A stretch of 64,000 nt of DNA from Monoplex corrugatus (lineage: Eukaryota; Mollusca; Gastropoda; Littorinimorpha; Ranellidae): positions 52,870,246 to 52,934,245 of the forward strand of contig JAPXFY010000026.1 in the NCBI GenBank assembly GCA_030674185.1. The letters run 5' to 3'. The position numbers and the translations under genes were made by a program. Below, piece after piece: positions 1 to 21,539 of this stretch (its first letter is position 1; every line of letters begins with the position of its first letter). The notes under the pieces were generated by a model that was given only the letters and a program-made list of their open reading frames with translations, did no database searches and was not told the DNA's origin.

Positions 1-118
1 ATGTGTTACAGCAACACATCCACTTTATGTTGCACATCCACTTATACACACCTCTTTTCACACACACCAACACAAACATATATATATGTAGCATAGACAC
101 ACATACACAAAAACTCAT

Positions 119-326
119 TTAAACATACACACACAAAATACAATCACAAAGACACATACATGCTCGCACACACACACGCTCATGCATAACAACCCAAACA
201 CCCATCCACCCACACACGCACACGCACGTACACACATACGCACACACACAAACACATACACACGCGCACACACACAAACACACGCACACACACACACATA
301 CACACACACAAACACAACACACACAC

Positions 327-359
<33 letters not shown>

Positions 360-392
360 CACACACACACACACACACACACTCACTACGCA
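119..392. repeat. Compound (CA)n microsatellite
   Basis: Imperfect CA/CG/CT dinucleotide tract with short interruptions. Cys/Val- or Thr/His-rich reading frames over it are artefacts of the repeat. Confidence 0.95.
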
Positions 393-467
393 CTTCACAT
401 ACGTTCAGACCAGACCACAGCTGAAAAAGATGAGTCCAAACCATGATGAGGTCTATTAACAAATCCT

Positions 468-833
468 GGGCTGTATGATGAAATGGGTAAACGTCAGATT
501 TTCAACTGAAAGGTCTAGGTTCGATTCCCCCTAGTTACTTGCTGCCTAGTGGGTAATGGTGGAGACTTTTCCCATCTTCCTGGTCAACGTGTGTGCAGAC
601 CAGCTAGTCTCTGAAATTCCATCCAGTGATACGCAAGCACAACATCACATATGCACGTTAAAGATCCTTAATTTATATCCACGTCTGGTGCCTTATGGAA
701 AAATGAAAACACCCAGCATGTATGCCCGTCGAAGATGGAGCATGCAGACTGTGCAGCAACATACGGCCTGCACAGTGTGGGCAAACAACGTGCACACATG
801 CATCTGAGAAAAATGGGAATTGTAAAAAAAAAA
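468..833 (+). mobile_element. tRNA-derived SINE
   Basis: A tRNA-like head carries the B-box-like string GGTTCGATTCC at about 518-528. It is followed by a body containing CACGTTAAAGATCCTT and ACACCCAGCATG, and the copy ends in a 14-base A tract at 824-837. From memory, this body resembles a SINE common in gastropod genomes; that identification cannot be checked here. The copy lies just downstream of the last visible exon of the minus-strand secreted-protein gene, so it sits either in an intron or in flanking DNA of that gene. Confidence 0.6.
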
Positions 834-874
834 AAAAAATGGATACATGAATGAATAACGTAACCAGTCCTTAC

Positions 875-10142
<9,268 letters not shown>

Positions 10143-11351
10143 GGCAACGTCTTCTTTGTTTCAACCTTGTGAAATAGCAAGCGAACATATACAGTACATG
10201 ATGCGATGCAGTTTTCTTTTCAGACTTCATTTTTCTTTTCACTGTGCAAAGCCCTTTGGCACACAGCAACGGACACAAGATATCAATAAAAAAAAAAATT
10301 TTAAAAAGAAAGAAAAGAAAAGAAAAGTTCAACAATGAATATGTAAATACAATAAGAAAATAACAATGGCTCAAAATCTGCAAAAGAAGGTATGAAATAA
10401 ACACAGGGGCAAAGTATGCAGCAAAGTATGTCAGAGATGACATTATAAAAAAATGGACAAACTTGATTAATGCAAGTTGTCACCGTGAGGCATACAATAC
10501 AAACAAAAACCATGCATGTCTTATGCAGTTGAGTAAAATCTTGTAGGATCGCTTGGCATTTACGATATTATGCAGAGAATGTTTTGCCAGTATGCTGTGC
10601 AATTGGTAAAATGTACATGCCTGGCCATTTTCGCGGTCGTTCAAACAACCCCTGTGGTAGAAGGCAAAGCTGGGAGCTTCCAACTGCTAAATGTCAAGAC
10701 TATAGCGAGGAGGAAGGAGCTGGCAGCTATGCAGGCTGGTGACAGGGCGGGCTGCCCGAAAGACAGATGAAGACCAGAGTGGAGCGAGAGAGCGATCTCA
10801 CTCTCTGTCTTGGTCCGGAGACTGGACTGGACCTGGTTTGCGCGTGTTGTGTGTCAATGTCCCGGGGTTTGTCATCTCGCACCTTGCCATTCGATCTGTA
10901 AACAAGGTAACTGATGACTGGGTTCGAATGAGTCATGCAACGCATGGACAGCCCTCCTTTGCTTGTGAAATGACTGTCGATTGGCGTCGGGAGCTTGGAA
11001 GGTGATTGTTCGGAGGGTGGCGAAGCATTGGTGCTTTTGGTCCCATCCGCACCCTCGTGGTGTCTCTTGTTAACTTTTGTAAGGGCCATGAAAAGCTTTA
11101 CGTAAACATTAGTACAGTGTAAATGTTTCTCACGCCTTTGGATTTCACGGTGCAAGTAGCAGGAACATGGGGAAAGCTGGACAGCAGCAGATCCTCAGTA
11201 GGGAACAGTGCAAGGGATGAGAAAGCATTATTACGACACGATTATCACATCGCGACGGTCGCGATACGATTTCTCATCAGTGTACGATTTTCTCACCCGG
11301 GTGAGAAATCGTGCAAAATATATAGGACACGTAACATGTTTTCTTTCCCAG
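10143..11351. other. Upstream region of the secreted-protein gene
   Basis: AT-rich to about 10540, then GC-richer (10700-11060) with several open frames but no domain I recognise. A short repeat-like word near 11170-11200 (GCTGGACAGCAGCAGATCCT) is shared with 27188-27209 and 7513-7536. No TATA box or initiator could be pinned down. Confidence 0.35.
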
Positions 11352-11354
11352 CAA

Positions 11355-11392
<38 letters not shown>
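11352..11392. repeat. (CT)n microsatellite
   Basis: About 17 CT units. Confidence 0.95.
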
Positions 11393-11583
11393 TCCTTTAT
11401 CACAAAATGTGAGCGCACTATTGGGTTTTACCCAGTGCGATTTGTCATTCGGGGTTTACCCTTGCTGTTTTGTCTTTACTTCAATAACAGCGGCCCGAAA
11501 AGATTATTCCATTTAAGTCTGTTTCCTCAAGGTCTATCCCAAGGAAGTCTATTCACCTCAAACATACTCCCTTTAAGTCTAGT

Positions 11584-11705
11584 TTAATCCTTTGACTCCT
11601 GCACCCTGTCTTTCAGCATCATCACCTTGTCCACCAGATTCCTGAGAAAATCAAAGGGTTAAGTTTTTACAGTTGGTGCATAGAGTGCAGGAGTCAAAAG
11701 GTTAA
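11584..11705. mobile_element. TTAA-flanked foldback MITE (piggyBac-like ends), copy 1
   Basis: Begins TTAATCCTTTGACTCCTGCA and ends TGCAGGAGTCAAAAGGTTAA, 122 bp. A second, inner inverted block (AATCAAAGGGTTAA) lies inside. TTAA target and CCCTTT-type tips are the piggyBac pattern. Confidence 0.75.
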
Positions 11706-12046
11706 GTCCACGTTTTACAGTGTGTCGTGAAGTCTACTCTAAAAACAGGCCTTACACAGGAATCACCATTTACAACAACAATCTGGACTTATCCTCATGA
11801 CACTTTAGGAGATACTTGACCTTCACGTGTTTGAGTAGATTACATGCACTTTTTGAAGTCTACAAATATTTTTCAAGAGAACAGACTTTATGGTCCTTGT
11901 CAGCACTTGCGGCAAGATCAGAGTGTAGACCTCACGGAATCTCCACGTTTCAACTCTGTACTTGATGGCGTCCTGTCCATTGCATAGCGGAATTTCTTTG
12001 TTAACTAATAACAACAGCGTCAACAAAACCGTATCTCATCTGATCA
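11706..12046. other. No gene recognised
   Basis: Short unassigned stretch with TA-rich words. It repeats AAGTCTACT/GTCTATCC-like phrases with the segment just before 11584. Confidence 0.35.
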
Positions 12047-12290
12047 TCATCTATCTCCATCACCGTGGACGACGGTGTGAGCTCCACTCTTTGTCACGAA
12101 GGATCGCCAGGCGACACGGTCTCTGCTCCTGTGTATGATGTCATGGAGCTCCAGTTTGCAGGCGTCAGCGATGTTGTCCATGAAGGATTTTGCTGTTCGT
12201 CCTTGTTTTCTCGTTGCCCCGACTCTACCCTGCGGAATTGATGTCATCAAGTCGGTTCTCGTGTTTCTCTTCTTCAGACGTGGAAAAAAA
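12047..12290 (-). pseudogene. LINE 3'-end relic
   Basis: The minus frame reads TRKQGRTAKSFMDNIADACK, then RSRDRVAWRSFVTKSGAHTV. This is the usual C-terminal tail of many APE-type LINE polymerases (G-R-x-x-x-x-W-x-D-N-I ... D-R-x-x-W-R). Only the tail remains. Confidence 0.65.
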
Positions 12291-12443
12291 GTGGAAAAAA
12301 AGTAATGACTATCGGTTTGACACAAACGCCATTCAGCAGCTGACCACAACAGAGATTCCTATGTCTTCTTGCTCACAAGTGTTTTAAAAGAAAGAGTCCA
12401 GAACAATCGGTAAATTGTTTTCCAACTCATTACTTGTTCCGTA

Positions 12444-12590
12444 GTTTTTTGTTTTGTGTTTTGTTTTTGTTTTGTTTTGTTTTGTTTGTTTGTTTGTTTG
12501 TTTGTTTGTTTGTTTGTTTGTTTTTAGCACTCTCGTTTTTTGTTTTGTTTTGTTTGTTTTGTTTTCGCCAGTTTGTTTGTTTGTTTTTTC
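12444..12590. repeat. (GTTTT)n / (GTTT)n simple repeat
   Basis: Two blocks of TTTTG/TTTG units separated by TAGCACTCTCG. A near-repeat of TTCCTATGTCTTCTTGCTCA flanks both sides (12356 and 12588), so the whole segment looks like a local duplication. Confidence 0.9.
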
Positions 12591-12871
12591 CTATGTCCTC
12601 TTGCTCACAAGTACTTAAAAAAAAGTCTAGAACAATCTGTAAGTTGTGTTCCCACTCATTACTTGTTCCATAATTTTTTAGCACTCTTTTTTACTCACTA
12701 GTGTATTTTTTTTTTTCCTTTTTCGTCTTCCACTTTCTTCTGTTCAATCCTGGTTTAAATAATTTTCAGTTCCTTTTGATTTGTTGTTAGTGTTTTCGTG
12801 AAACTGATTAATTTAATTCCACAGGAGCAGCGACAGAAGATTTCTTCCTCTCCTCTCTCTGTAGTTACTTC

Positions 12872-13046
12872 TTAACCCTTTGACTCCCGCACCCTGTGCA
12901 CCAGCATCCTGCTTTGTCAACCATGCTAACAAGGCAAAAATTTAACCCTTTGACTCCCTCACCCAGGAAGCTGGTGAATAGGGTGAGGGAGTCAAAGGGT
13001 TATGATTTTGCAGTTTGTGGATAGGGCACGGGAGTCAAAGGGTTAA
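12872..13046. mobile_element. TTAA-flanked nested foldback MITE, copy 2 (best preserved)
   Basis: TTAACCCTTTGACTCCCGCA at the left and TGCCC..GGGAGTCAAAGGGTTAA at the right, 175 bp. An inner pair (TTTAACCCTTTGACTCCCTC and GAGGGAGTCAAAGGGTTA) sits between, so the element is a foldback within a foldback. Confidence 0.8.
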
Positions 13047-13540
13047 TGAATTTCTCTCGTCTTTCTCTTGTCCTAGGTGCACAAGGACTTTTCTCTCCTT
13101 TCTCTCACTTTCCAACTTCCTCCCTTTGCCTCTCCAAGCGGAATACGTTAGCACAGTAACTGTGCAAATGAAACAGAAACTGGTTTCTGTTGGATACTCG
13201 GTTTCTGCTGTTTTGATCAGGCTGAAGTTTCTGCACAAAGGTAGACGAATCTTCTTTACTATGGCGCACACAAAGACATTATAAACATGGGCACACATCA
13301 ATACAGATCATTGAAATTGCCCACGCTTATCTGGACAGGGTAAAATCCGGGTGGGTGTGGTTTGGGGTGTACTGTCAGTACAGGTTTGCTTCTCTCTGCA
13401 GTGCTTTCATGTTCGGGATCTGGCTGGGCGAGGTGTTCATGGCAATTTTGAATTAATTTTCTAAATACCAGAGGGGAAATTTTTACATGGGAAATAGTTC
13501 TGGTACACTACACTGGCTTCTTAGTGATAAAACCTGTAGA
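13047..13540. other. No gene recognised
   Basis: Mixed-composition sequence with pyrimidine-rich start. A short open frame at 13015-13284 has no recognisable domain. Confidence 0.4.
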
Positions 13541-13547
13541 CTGTATG

Positions 13548-13728
13548 CACCTGGTCACAACAGAAAAGCTGGAGGGAAAAAGAACACCAGGTAGATCCAG
13601 AAAGAAAATACTGGACGAACTTCTTGCTGGGTGGCTGAGGACGGAGAGGGTGGGAGATGTATTTGCAGCGACAGGGGATAGATTCGTATGAAGGGCCATG
13701 ATCGCCAACGCCGGGCGGCAGGGCACAC

Positions 13729-13796
<68 letters not shown>

Positions 13797-13797
13797 G
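13548..13797 (+). pseudogene. LINE 3' end with (GAT)n tail
   Basis: The plus frame has LVTTEKLEGKRTPGRSRKK and later RAMIANAGRQGT, matching the C-terminus of the LINE relics at 21540-22020 and 27225-28150. A stop codon interrupts GDRFV. Immediately after the coding end comes about 22 GAT/ATG units to 13797. Confidence 0.75.
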
Positions 13798-14791
13798 ACT
13801 GTGTGCTTTAGAATCGGAACGAGCTCTTTGCGCTTGTCAGTCCATCTGTCAGTGTGTCTGTCTGTGCGGAAAATGTGTGACGATCGTACAGCCAAAACTT
13901 CTGAACGTATCATTCCGTAAGTTGGTACACAGGCTGCTGACCTGTCAGGAACGGTGCTCGTTAAAAAAACACGAATCTTTTGCTTTCCTGCCAGACTTTT
14001 CAGGACAGGACATTGTAAGAAGTGTGGTGTGGTGTACATCAGGCTGATGCTGTTTTTCTGATTGTATTATAGAACTGACCTACACTTTGCAACTTGTTGT
14101 TCACATTCCCTGTTGTTGTTGTTTTTTTCACATGTTTTTTAAAAACGTCGACTTGTAATCCTAGCCATTCCAGAGTGATAGTTCCACAGTTGGTACGCTC
14201 ATTTTGCAGAGCCCCACAGGGCTGCAGCAGCCGAAATGTCCCAACAGGCCTGAAAGTCAAATTTTGGACATTTCGAACACTTGGGACAATAGTTTTTTCT
14301 CCATCCCCCTGTCTGGCTTTTGGGTACAGCTATCTGTGGATAGTGACTTTTATCACGTGTAACACGTGTAATAATTATGATAAAATGTCTTTTGCTTGCT
14401 GGAACTAAACTGATAGAGAACTATAATGTGTCTAAAGAAACGCAACGCCTTGGGTGGGTCGTCTTTACAGCTGAACATCTCAGCATCTAGGAAGGTAGAC
14501 ATAATTATGTTCAGTCAAGAAAATTAAGTGCTTATGTCCAGTTCTTCTGTAGCTCTTCTATCGGTCACTTTGGCACAAATTACCGTCTCCTCTAAGGATT
14601 CGATTCCAAACTAACGCGTGATGCAAACAGATTATCTTGGCCTGACCAGTACCAAAAAAAAAAAAAAGCTCTTCTACACGTTTGACTCCAAAACATGAAC
14701 ACTTTCCGCTCGTTGCTTTTTCATCAGTAATTTTACCGAACAAGAAATTTAGGGGGAGGGGGGAATAAGTGACACGCCAGAATAGGTATAC
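13798..14791. other. No gene recognised
   Basis: Unassigned sequence with open frames of up to about 120 codons but no coherent domain. TGTAACACGTGTAATAATTATG near 14358 and a 13-A tract at 14655 are the only simple features. Confidence 0.4.
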
Positions 14792-14882
14792 TTAACCCTT
14801 TGACTCCCACACCCTATCCACCAACTGCACAAACTTAATCCTTTGACTACCTCAACCTATTCACCAGCTTCCTGCATTTATC
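14792..14882. mobile_element. TTAA MITE fragment, copy 3
   Basis: TTAACCCTTTGACTCCCACA, then CACCAACTGCACAAACTTAA and CACCAGCTTCCTGCATTT match the left half of copies 2 and 5. The right arm is missing. Confidence 0.65.
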
Positions 14883-15004
14883 GTTTTCATTTGTCGTTTC
14901 TATTCACTCGTTAAATGTAGAATCTAGTCACTAGCGGAAGTTCTCTGTGTTGAAAATTTGCAGCAGTCGGTTCATTAGATACCGATATAAATGCGGTTGG
15001 ACAG

Positions 15005-15005
<1 letters not shown>

Positions 15006-15063
<58 letters not shown>

Positions 15064-15065
15064 AC

Positions 15066-15119
<54 letters not shown>

Positions 15120-15128
15120 ACACACACA

Positions 15129-15200
<72 letters not shown>

Positions 15201-15214
15201 ACACACACACACAA
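15006..15214. repeat. Alternating (CA)n/(CT)n compound microsatellite
   Basis: Five consecutive blocks: CA, CT, CA, CT, CA, each 15-30 units or less, with ACC interruptions at the borders. Confidence 0.97.
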
Positions 15215-15889
<675 letters not shown>

Positions 15890-15984
15890 ATCCACACCTC
15901 CATTCAATATGAAACAATGTCCCCTTTTTTTTAGAACAAACAAAATGGAAACAGAAAAAAAAAACCACGAAAAAAAGAACAAGA

Positions 15985-16105
15985 ACGAGTATTTAATACA
16001 AGACAAGGCAGGCGCAAATTTTCGGCCAACTAGCTTTTGTCAAGCGTAAAATAAAAAACAAACACCAGAGACAAAAATTAGGAGAGAAAGACTGAAAACA
16101 AAAGA
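15985..16105 (-). repeat. Dispersed repeat with hammerhead-like core, copy 1
   Basis: Closely matches 56935-57057: both hold GTATTTAATACAA, then (minus strand) CGCTTGACAAA, a GC-rich hairpin and GAAAATTT, then CTCCTAATTTTTGT. On the minus strand this reads TTGACAA, stem AGCTAGTTGGC, GAAA, a degenerate form of the CUGANGA/stem II/GAAA order. Confidence 0.6.
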
Positions 16106-16634
16106 TGGAGGTGAGTACGATTGTCATCGTTAACGTTATGAACAAATTCTGTGGCAATACCAACAGTCCTTTGAACGTTTGTCGTACAGCCATGACTCGG
16201 CACACCCCTAAGTGACCCCACGGACGAACGAGGATGTTGGAGAGGGGCCAGACTTGAACTCGTGCAATCGGATTCGACAACGGTAACATAATTTACAAAC
16301 CGTTCATTTTCTTTTTAACCTAGACATTATACGTCAGCCGTTGATCCGTGGACAAACCGCAAACAGATCACTGACCGATCAAACGTACGCAACAAACATG
16401 TTACACGTTTCCACATCAACCGATCATCTTGTCTATATGACGGTATGTCCATAACAAGTGTCAGGCTACTTTATTAGTAACTTAGTTTATATTATTATTA
16501 TTGTTGTTGTTGTTTTATTTGTGTTGTTAATATTATTACTGTAATCGTTATTATCATATCAATATTATTACCATTATTGTTATTATTATCATTATTACTA
16601 TTATTATTACCTGTGGGGATGCCAGGGGTTCTTT
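16106..16634. other. No gene recognised
   Basis: Unassigned; ends in an imperfect ATT/GTT trinucleotide tract (16485-16612). Confidence 0.4.
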
Positions 16635-16765
16635 CAGTTTCAGTTTCAGTTTCTCAAGATGACGTCTCCGCGCTCGGAACGAATTCCATATGCACTAACG
16701 TCACAGGTGCCGTGTGTATGGTGACCGTGGCACATGACTTAAGCCTGCACATAGACCCATGAGCT
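16635..16765 (+). mobile_element. Short interspersed element, family D
   Basis: Starts with (TTTCAG)n, then TCTCAAGATGACGTCTCCGC, GAATTCCATATGCACTAACG and CACAGGTGCCGTGTGTATGG. An inverted copy lies at 32790-32960. Confidence 0.75.
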
Positions 16766-17090
16766 GGCCATATACAAAAACGGGCATAAATTACCTAAAA
16801 TTGCTTCCGCATATCTCACCTCCCTAGAGCAAAAATGCACTTAGTACATGTACCCAGTCATCAATCCTAAGAAAAAGTACGTAGGACTTTATCGAACACA
16901 TACAGGTGGATAGACCAGCAAGGCAGAAAATGATAGGAAGAAATGACAGAAAGCAAAGGAACAAGGCAGAAACAAAGAGAGTGACAGAAAAGAGGACATT
17001 TCTAGCACAGAATGTCCAGAAGGTGGGGATACTGTTTATACTAAAAGAGCCCCCGGCATCTCCACGGGAGAATGGAAATCCTTAAACAGA
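16766..17090. repeat. Interspersed repeat family B, 3' half
   Basis: Carries AATTACCTAAAATTGCTTC, CAATCCTAAGAAAAAGTACG, AGCAAGGCAGAAAATGATAG and the end motif AGAGCCCCCGGCATCTCCAC shared by the other family B copies. Confidence 0.85.
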
Positions 17091-17194
17091 TTCAAAAACA
17101 AACATATTGCATAACATCCTTTAAGACTTCGTGTGGTCTGTCATATTTCTGAAACATACGGATACGAAATTTGCACACAGTGGTTTAACATTAT

Positions 17195-17735
17195 ATTATT
17201 GTTTAAAGCCCACGCCATCCACGTAGATCCATATCAAGGCTGTAACCATGTTAACACCTATTTGAACTTAAAAAAAAAAAAAGGAACTGAAAATTAAGTA
17301 CACATATCAATACACCTGTACACGTAATATCAGGATATACCTCTGACGTTATCATTTCATCTAATTTATCACCGGTGGGGGGTGAGTGGGTAAAAACACA
17401 AACCTGAACACCAACATATAAACAGAACTAAGTACACTAAAACATATAACAAAACTGACTTAAATTACCTGACATTGCTTCTGCGCATCATAATTCCTTA
17501 AAACCGAATGCTGTCAATACATGTGCCCAATTATTAATCCCAAGAGAAAGTATGGAAAGCTTTATGGAAAATACACAGGTCAATTGGCCAGCAAGACAAA
17601 ACAGAACAGACGACGAAAAGCAAAGGAGTGAACGATAAACAAAGAGAGTGACAGGAAATAGGCAATTTCTAGCACAGAGTTTTCAGAAGGTGGGTAAAGT
17701 ATTTACACAGAAAGAGCCCTTTCAGCCCCACAGCG
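17195..17735. repeat. Interspersed repeat family B, nearly full copy
   Basis: Starts TTGTTTAAAGCCCACGCCAT and runs through TATCAATACACCTGTACACG, AACTAAGTACACTAAAACAT and GAGTGACAGGAAATAGGCAA to AGAGCCCTTT. About 540 bp, same orientation as most other copies. Confidence 0.85.
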
Positions 17736-18039
17736 GTTTTATGCGGTTGAATTTATGTTAAATGTGTTGTCTATCTTTATAGAAACATATGGAAGAAATT
17801 CAAACTGAAATTGCTTCGATAACATCGAGCTCCTGTTAATCAAAATGTAGGAGCCATAATTTGTTATAGCTATTAAAAGATAATGATTAATGTGACTTGT
17901 ATCCAATACACAGATGCTGTTGGCAGGATAATCTCTGTTCACTCGTGCTTCCAATGTCCAATGTCTGATTTAAAAGTTATAAGACATAATGATGTTCAAA
18001 AATGCCATACCGTCCATAATAAAACGTTTATGAGTTGAG

Positions 18040-18260
18040 TTTGTGGCCTACTGGTTAAAACACTTGTCTGGGACGCTGGAGACCTAAGTTTGAATCACGG
18101 ATCGAACAGCAGGGGCAGATGATGGTGTTGGTACATGGAGGTTTCTACGAGATCTAGGGAGGTCCTAGGGCATGCTCCACGGAAGAAAATTTTTTGTTCA
18201 GAGGCTTAGACACAAGCCATTTGATACACTGTTAATGAAGTCATGTAATTTGCTCACACT
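18040..18260 (+). mobile_element. tRNA-derived SINE-like element
   Basis: GTGGCCTACTGGTTAAAACA and AGTTTGAATCACGG resemble A and B boxes. The body has no match to the other SINEs in the window. Confidence 0.45.
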
Positions 18261-18459
18261 TGAAAAAAATGTTAAGCTTACCTTACTTGTCTGCTGAAAA
18301 TCCCCTCATTATTCACCCGAGACAGAAATTGAGATCCCCCCCCCCCCTTCCGCATTCGATCTAAAGAGGTGGTCTAGGTGCATGACTCCGGTGAGAAGAT
18401 AAAATGAAACCTCCTTTGTAGCACGCACTTAGCGTACTAATATTTCGCGGAAACAAGAG

Positions 18460-18880
18460 TTGTCCCCGGGGGAAGGAAAAAGTCTTAAAAATCGCACGCG
18501 ACTATCTGGAGCTGCCTGCAGGCCAACGGAAATAGGCTCTGATTGGCTGCGTCATTTCTGGCCACCATCGTGATTTGTTCGTCTGCTATTACCATTTTGT
18601 GTGCCATACGCACGATAGCTCTTCTACGGCTGTTTCGTAGTGTACCGAAGAGCCCATGTCAGTGCTTTTAAGATCTTCTTTAAAAAAGTATCCTTTGTTT
18701 GAGTCTCTCATGCCATTATGTTGCTTTGAGGAAAGAAGGGACGGCGGCATCTTTCAAAGAGCCAATCAGAGCTCGGTGTATGCAGCTCCAGATAGTCGCA
18801 TGTTTAAAAAAATCCATTTCCTCAGGGTAAACAGTTATAAACGCATACAGATAAAAAAAAAACAGGTGTCATTGCACCGG
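18460..18880. repeat. Long imperfect foldback element
   Basis: GCGACTATCTGGAGCTGC at 18498 and its reverse complement GCAGCTCCAGATAGTCGC at 18782 face each other. GGCTCTGATTGGCT at 18534 pairs with AGCCAATCAGAGCT at 18759. At the centre GCTCTTC (18619) faces GAAGAGC (18648). Arms are diverged between these blocks. No transposase is present; it may be a MITE. Confidence 0.7.
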
Positions 18881-19654
18881 GCGACAAGCTCTCCCTGGGG
18901 AAAGCAGCCCGCACTGCACGTGGTAAATCTGTTGTGACAAAAAAGAAAAGTATAAACAGAAAATACAAATAACAAACAAATACAGGTCGCAATGAAAAAG
19001 AAGGGCGATAATTCCTAAGCATCACCACTACTACTGGTACTACAATGAAGTACAGTGTATGAGAAATAGTATTGGCCAATTTCAGCATGCAGTTGCTATG
19101 AAATAACCAAACATTTTGGAGTCACCGACTGAACCACATAATTATTAAAATGATATGCAATTAAATAAACTTATACCTCTGAAGTCAGATCGAGAACCAT
19201 TCATTGCATTATGCATGTGTTTATCAATCATGTGATTTCAACACAGTCGTTTTAAAATCCACAAGCCAGTAAACATTGACACTGACTTCAGCAGTAGGTA
19301 TTTAAGTCTTGTGCTTGTCATTAAGCCCAGTATGATAAAATTTCAATTTAGCTCTCTTAGGTTAGGGGTTAGGGTTAGATTTAAAACCCTCTCCGTGCTA
19401 CCCTCATAACAAAACGTTGTTACACCAAACATTGACCAGACGAAATTCCCAAACGGAAATGGCGCATAGAGTGCGTGCACATGAATTTCGTGCACCACAC
19501 ATATGTAAACTATTGATAGTGCAACTAGATTCAGTGCGAGGGTTGCTGGTTTGGGGATAGAGAGAAGAAGCTAGGATTGAACTTGATGTTAGGTATTTGG
19601 GCACAAAAAGTCAGGTTATTGAAGATTGTGCATTATGATGTGTTTCATGACATC
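18881..19654. other. No gene recognised
   Basis: AT-rich. It includes TTAGGTTAGGGGTTAGGGTTAG at 19357-19378, a short telomere-like run. Confidence 0.45.
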
Positions 19655-19910
19655 ATCGTCATCATCATGTGCCCTGCCACATGGTGTTGGCGATCACGGC
19701 CCTCCGCACGAATTTATCCTTCGTTGCCGCAAATACATTTCCCACCCTCTCTGACTTCATCCACTCCATAAGTCCGTCCAATATTTTCTCCCTGGGTCTC
19801 GTGCTCTTTTCCCTCCAGGTTTCCTGTTGTGACCAGGTGCTGCAATTTCTCTTGCCTCATAAAATGTCCCATAAATGTTGCTTGTCTTTTCCTAATCTTC
19901 GTCATTAATG
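19655..19910 (-). pseudogene. LINE 3'-end relic
   Basis: The minus frame KIRKRQATFMGHFMRQEKLQ and LVTTGNLEGKEH match the LINE tails at 21540-22020 and 27225-28150. The coding end again abuts ATGATGATGACGATGATG-type sequence at 19645-19670. Confidence 0.75.
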
Positions 19911-20442
19911 TTCACGACATACGTATGTCAAATTTCACGATATTTGTCTTGTTAAAAGAAACATTTTAAGAACTTGTCAAATTTTTAGGTCAAAACAATT
20001 AATAACAAAATACAATTCAGTTTATATTTTCATAGTAAGTGAAAAGGCTGGGTTTGAGGCGGAGGCTACAGTACAGACCCTGACTCACGGCTGTACACAG
20101 AACCAGACAGCTCACACTAAAGACATAAGATAGTAGCATAATCAATACTGCTGTTGAAACTGTTGGTATGTGAATTTTGAATAAGCCTATTTCTTTGTTC
20201 ATATTGCACAGATATGAATGATTCAAATATCTCAGTACAGCTTGTTTATTTCTACTTCCGATTTTTTTGTGTGAAAAATATATTACGCTGTAATACTTTA
20301 TCTATTTTTCTATCTTTCAGAAAAAAAAGATACGAAACTAAATTCGATATTTCATGAACGTATGATTTCTTATAACCTTATTGTTATATTTGATAGGACG
20401 GAAGGGGGGGGGGGCCGAAAACTGCAGAAATACGGATCTTCA
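19911..20442. other. No gene recognised
   Basis: AT-rich, no domain and no named repeat. Confidence 0.4.
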
Positions 20443-20470
20443 AATACACACACACACACACACACACATA

Positions 20471-20559
<89 letters not shown>
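20443..20559. repeat. (CA)n microsatellite
   Basis: About 57 CA units with two CATA interruptions. Confidence 0.97.
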
Positions 20560-20560
<1 letters not shown>

Positions 20561-21539
20561 TTGGTCGATTCGCTTTAAAGGAGATTTAAAAAGTGGGCAG
20601 ATTTAAAAAATTAGCGAACAAAAACAAAAACAAAAAAGAAAGAAAGAAAGAAAGAAAACAAACGTATTAAACAAAAAGAAAGAAGAAAAAAGACAGACAT
20701 GGTCCATGAAACTGAACAAAGAAATCATTAAACGAAACTCAAAAAGAAACAGCAAAAATGACAACAAAATAAATGAATAAATAAATAATAAACAAACAAA
20801 CAGAAAGCCAGAAAAGAATAGAAAGGAAGAATTCATACTGTCGTTTTAATCCGATGATGATGATGATGAGAGAGAGAGGTCCAACTCACCCGAAAAAATA
20901 GCACTTTTTAAACAAATCCAGTTATTAAACGTTCGAAACCAGCTGCCTTTCAAATTACATCATTTCTTTCCTTCTTCTTTCTTTTCTTTCTTCCTTTTCT
21001 GTTAGAAAACGAAAACAGAAAGGAGAAAGGTGGTATCAGCTGTCTTGGTGATTAATATAGTGCATAGTGCAGCTCCAGAAGTGCCTAGCCGACCACTCCG
21101 TGAAAACTGTTATGTATTATCATAATCTTCTAGCCGTGCCTCTTATAATCCTGTTTAAACTGCTTCCTTTCTGATCCCAGGCTCAGTGCAATAACTTGTG
21201 AAACAGGGGCAGGAGATTATGCAGTCACCATTTTATCGGTACCATGGTTTGGCTCTCTTTCTCTCTCTCTCTCTCTCTTTCTGGGTGAATTCAAGCTCAC
21301 CTGGACTCAACACCTACTTTGGGGCTGTGCTAGCAATTAAGAAACTCTCTCTCTCTCTCTCTCTCATTCTTTCTCTGTCTCTCTCTCTCCCCTCCCCCCA
21401 CCCCTGTAGTTCAAATAGTAACGCCCTGGGTCAATATTTGATGTCTCGTGCAATTCCATCCCGCAACATACGTAAAAGCTAACCTGTTTGCTGCCTATTT
21501 TAATGCTCCAATTATTTCGATGATGAAAGATAAAAAGCG
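20560..21539. other. No gene recognised
   Basis: A-rich tract (20590-20790), a TGATGATGATGA/GAGAGA tract near 20855-20880, and CT tracts near 21254 and 21345-21390. A 96-bp stretch at 20985-21025 pairs TTTTCTGTT with AACAGAAAGGAGAAAGG, weakly palindromic. Confidence 0.4.

Noticed and set aside
182..424. Thr/His-rich ORF over the CA tract
   Set aside because: Pure dinucleotide translation.
10727..11155. 142-codon minus frame upstream of the secreted-protein gene
   Set aside because: Open but without domain, splice sites or codon pattern that would set it apart; the plus strand is also open.
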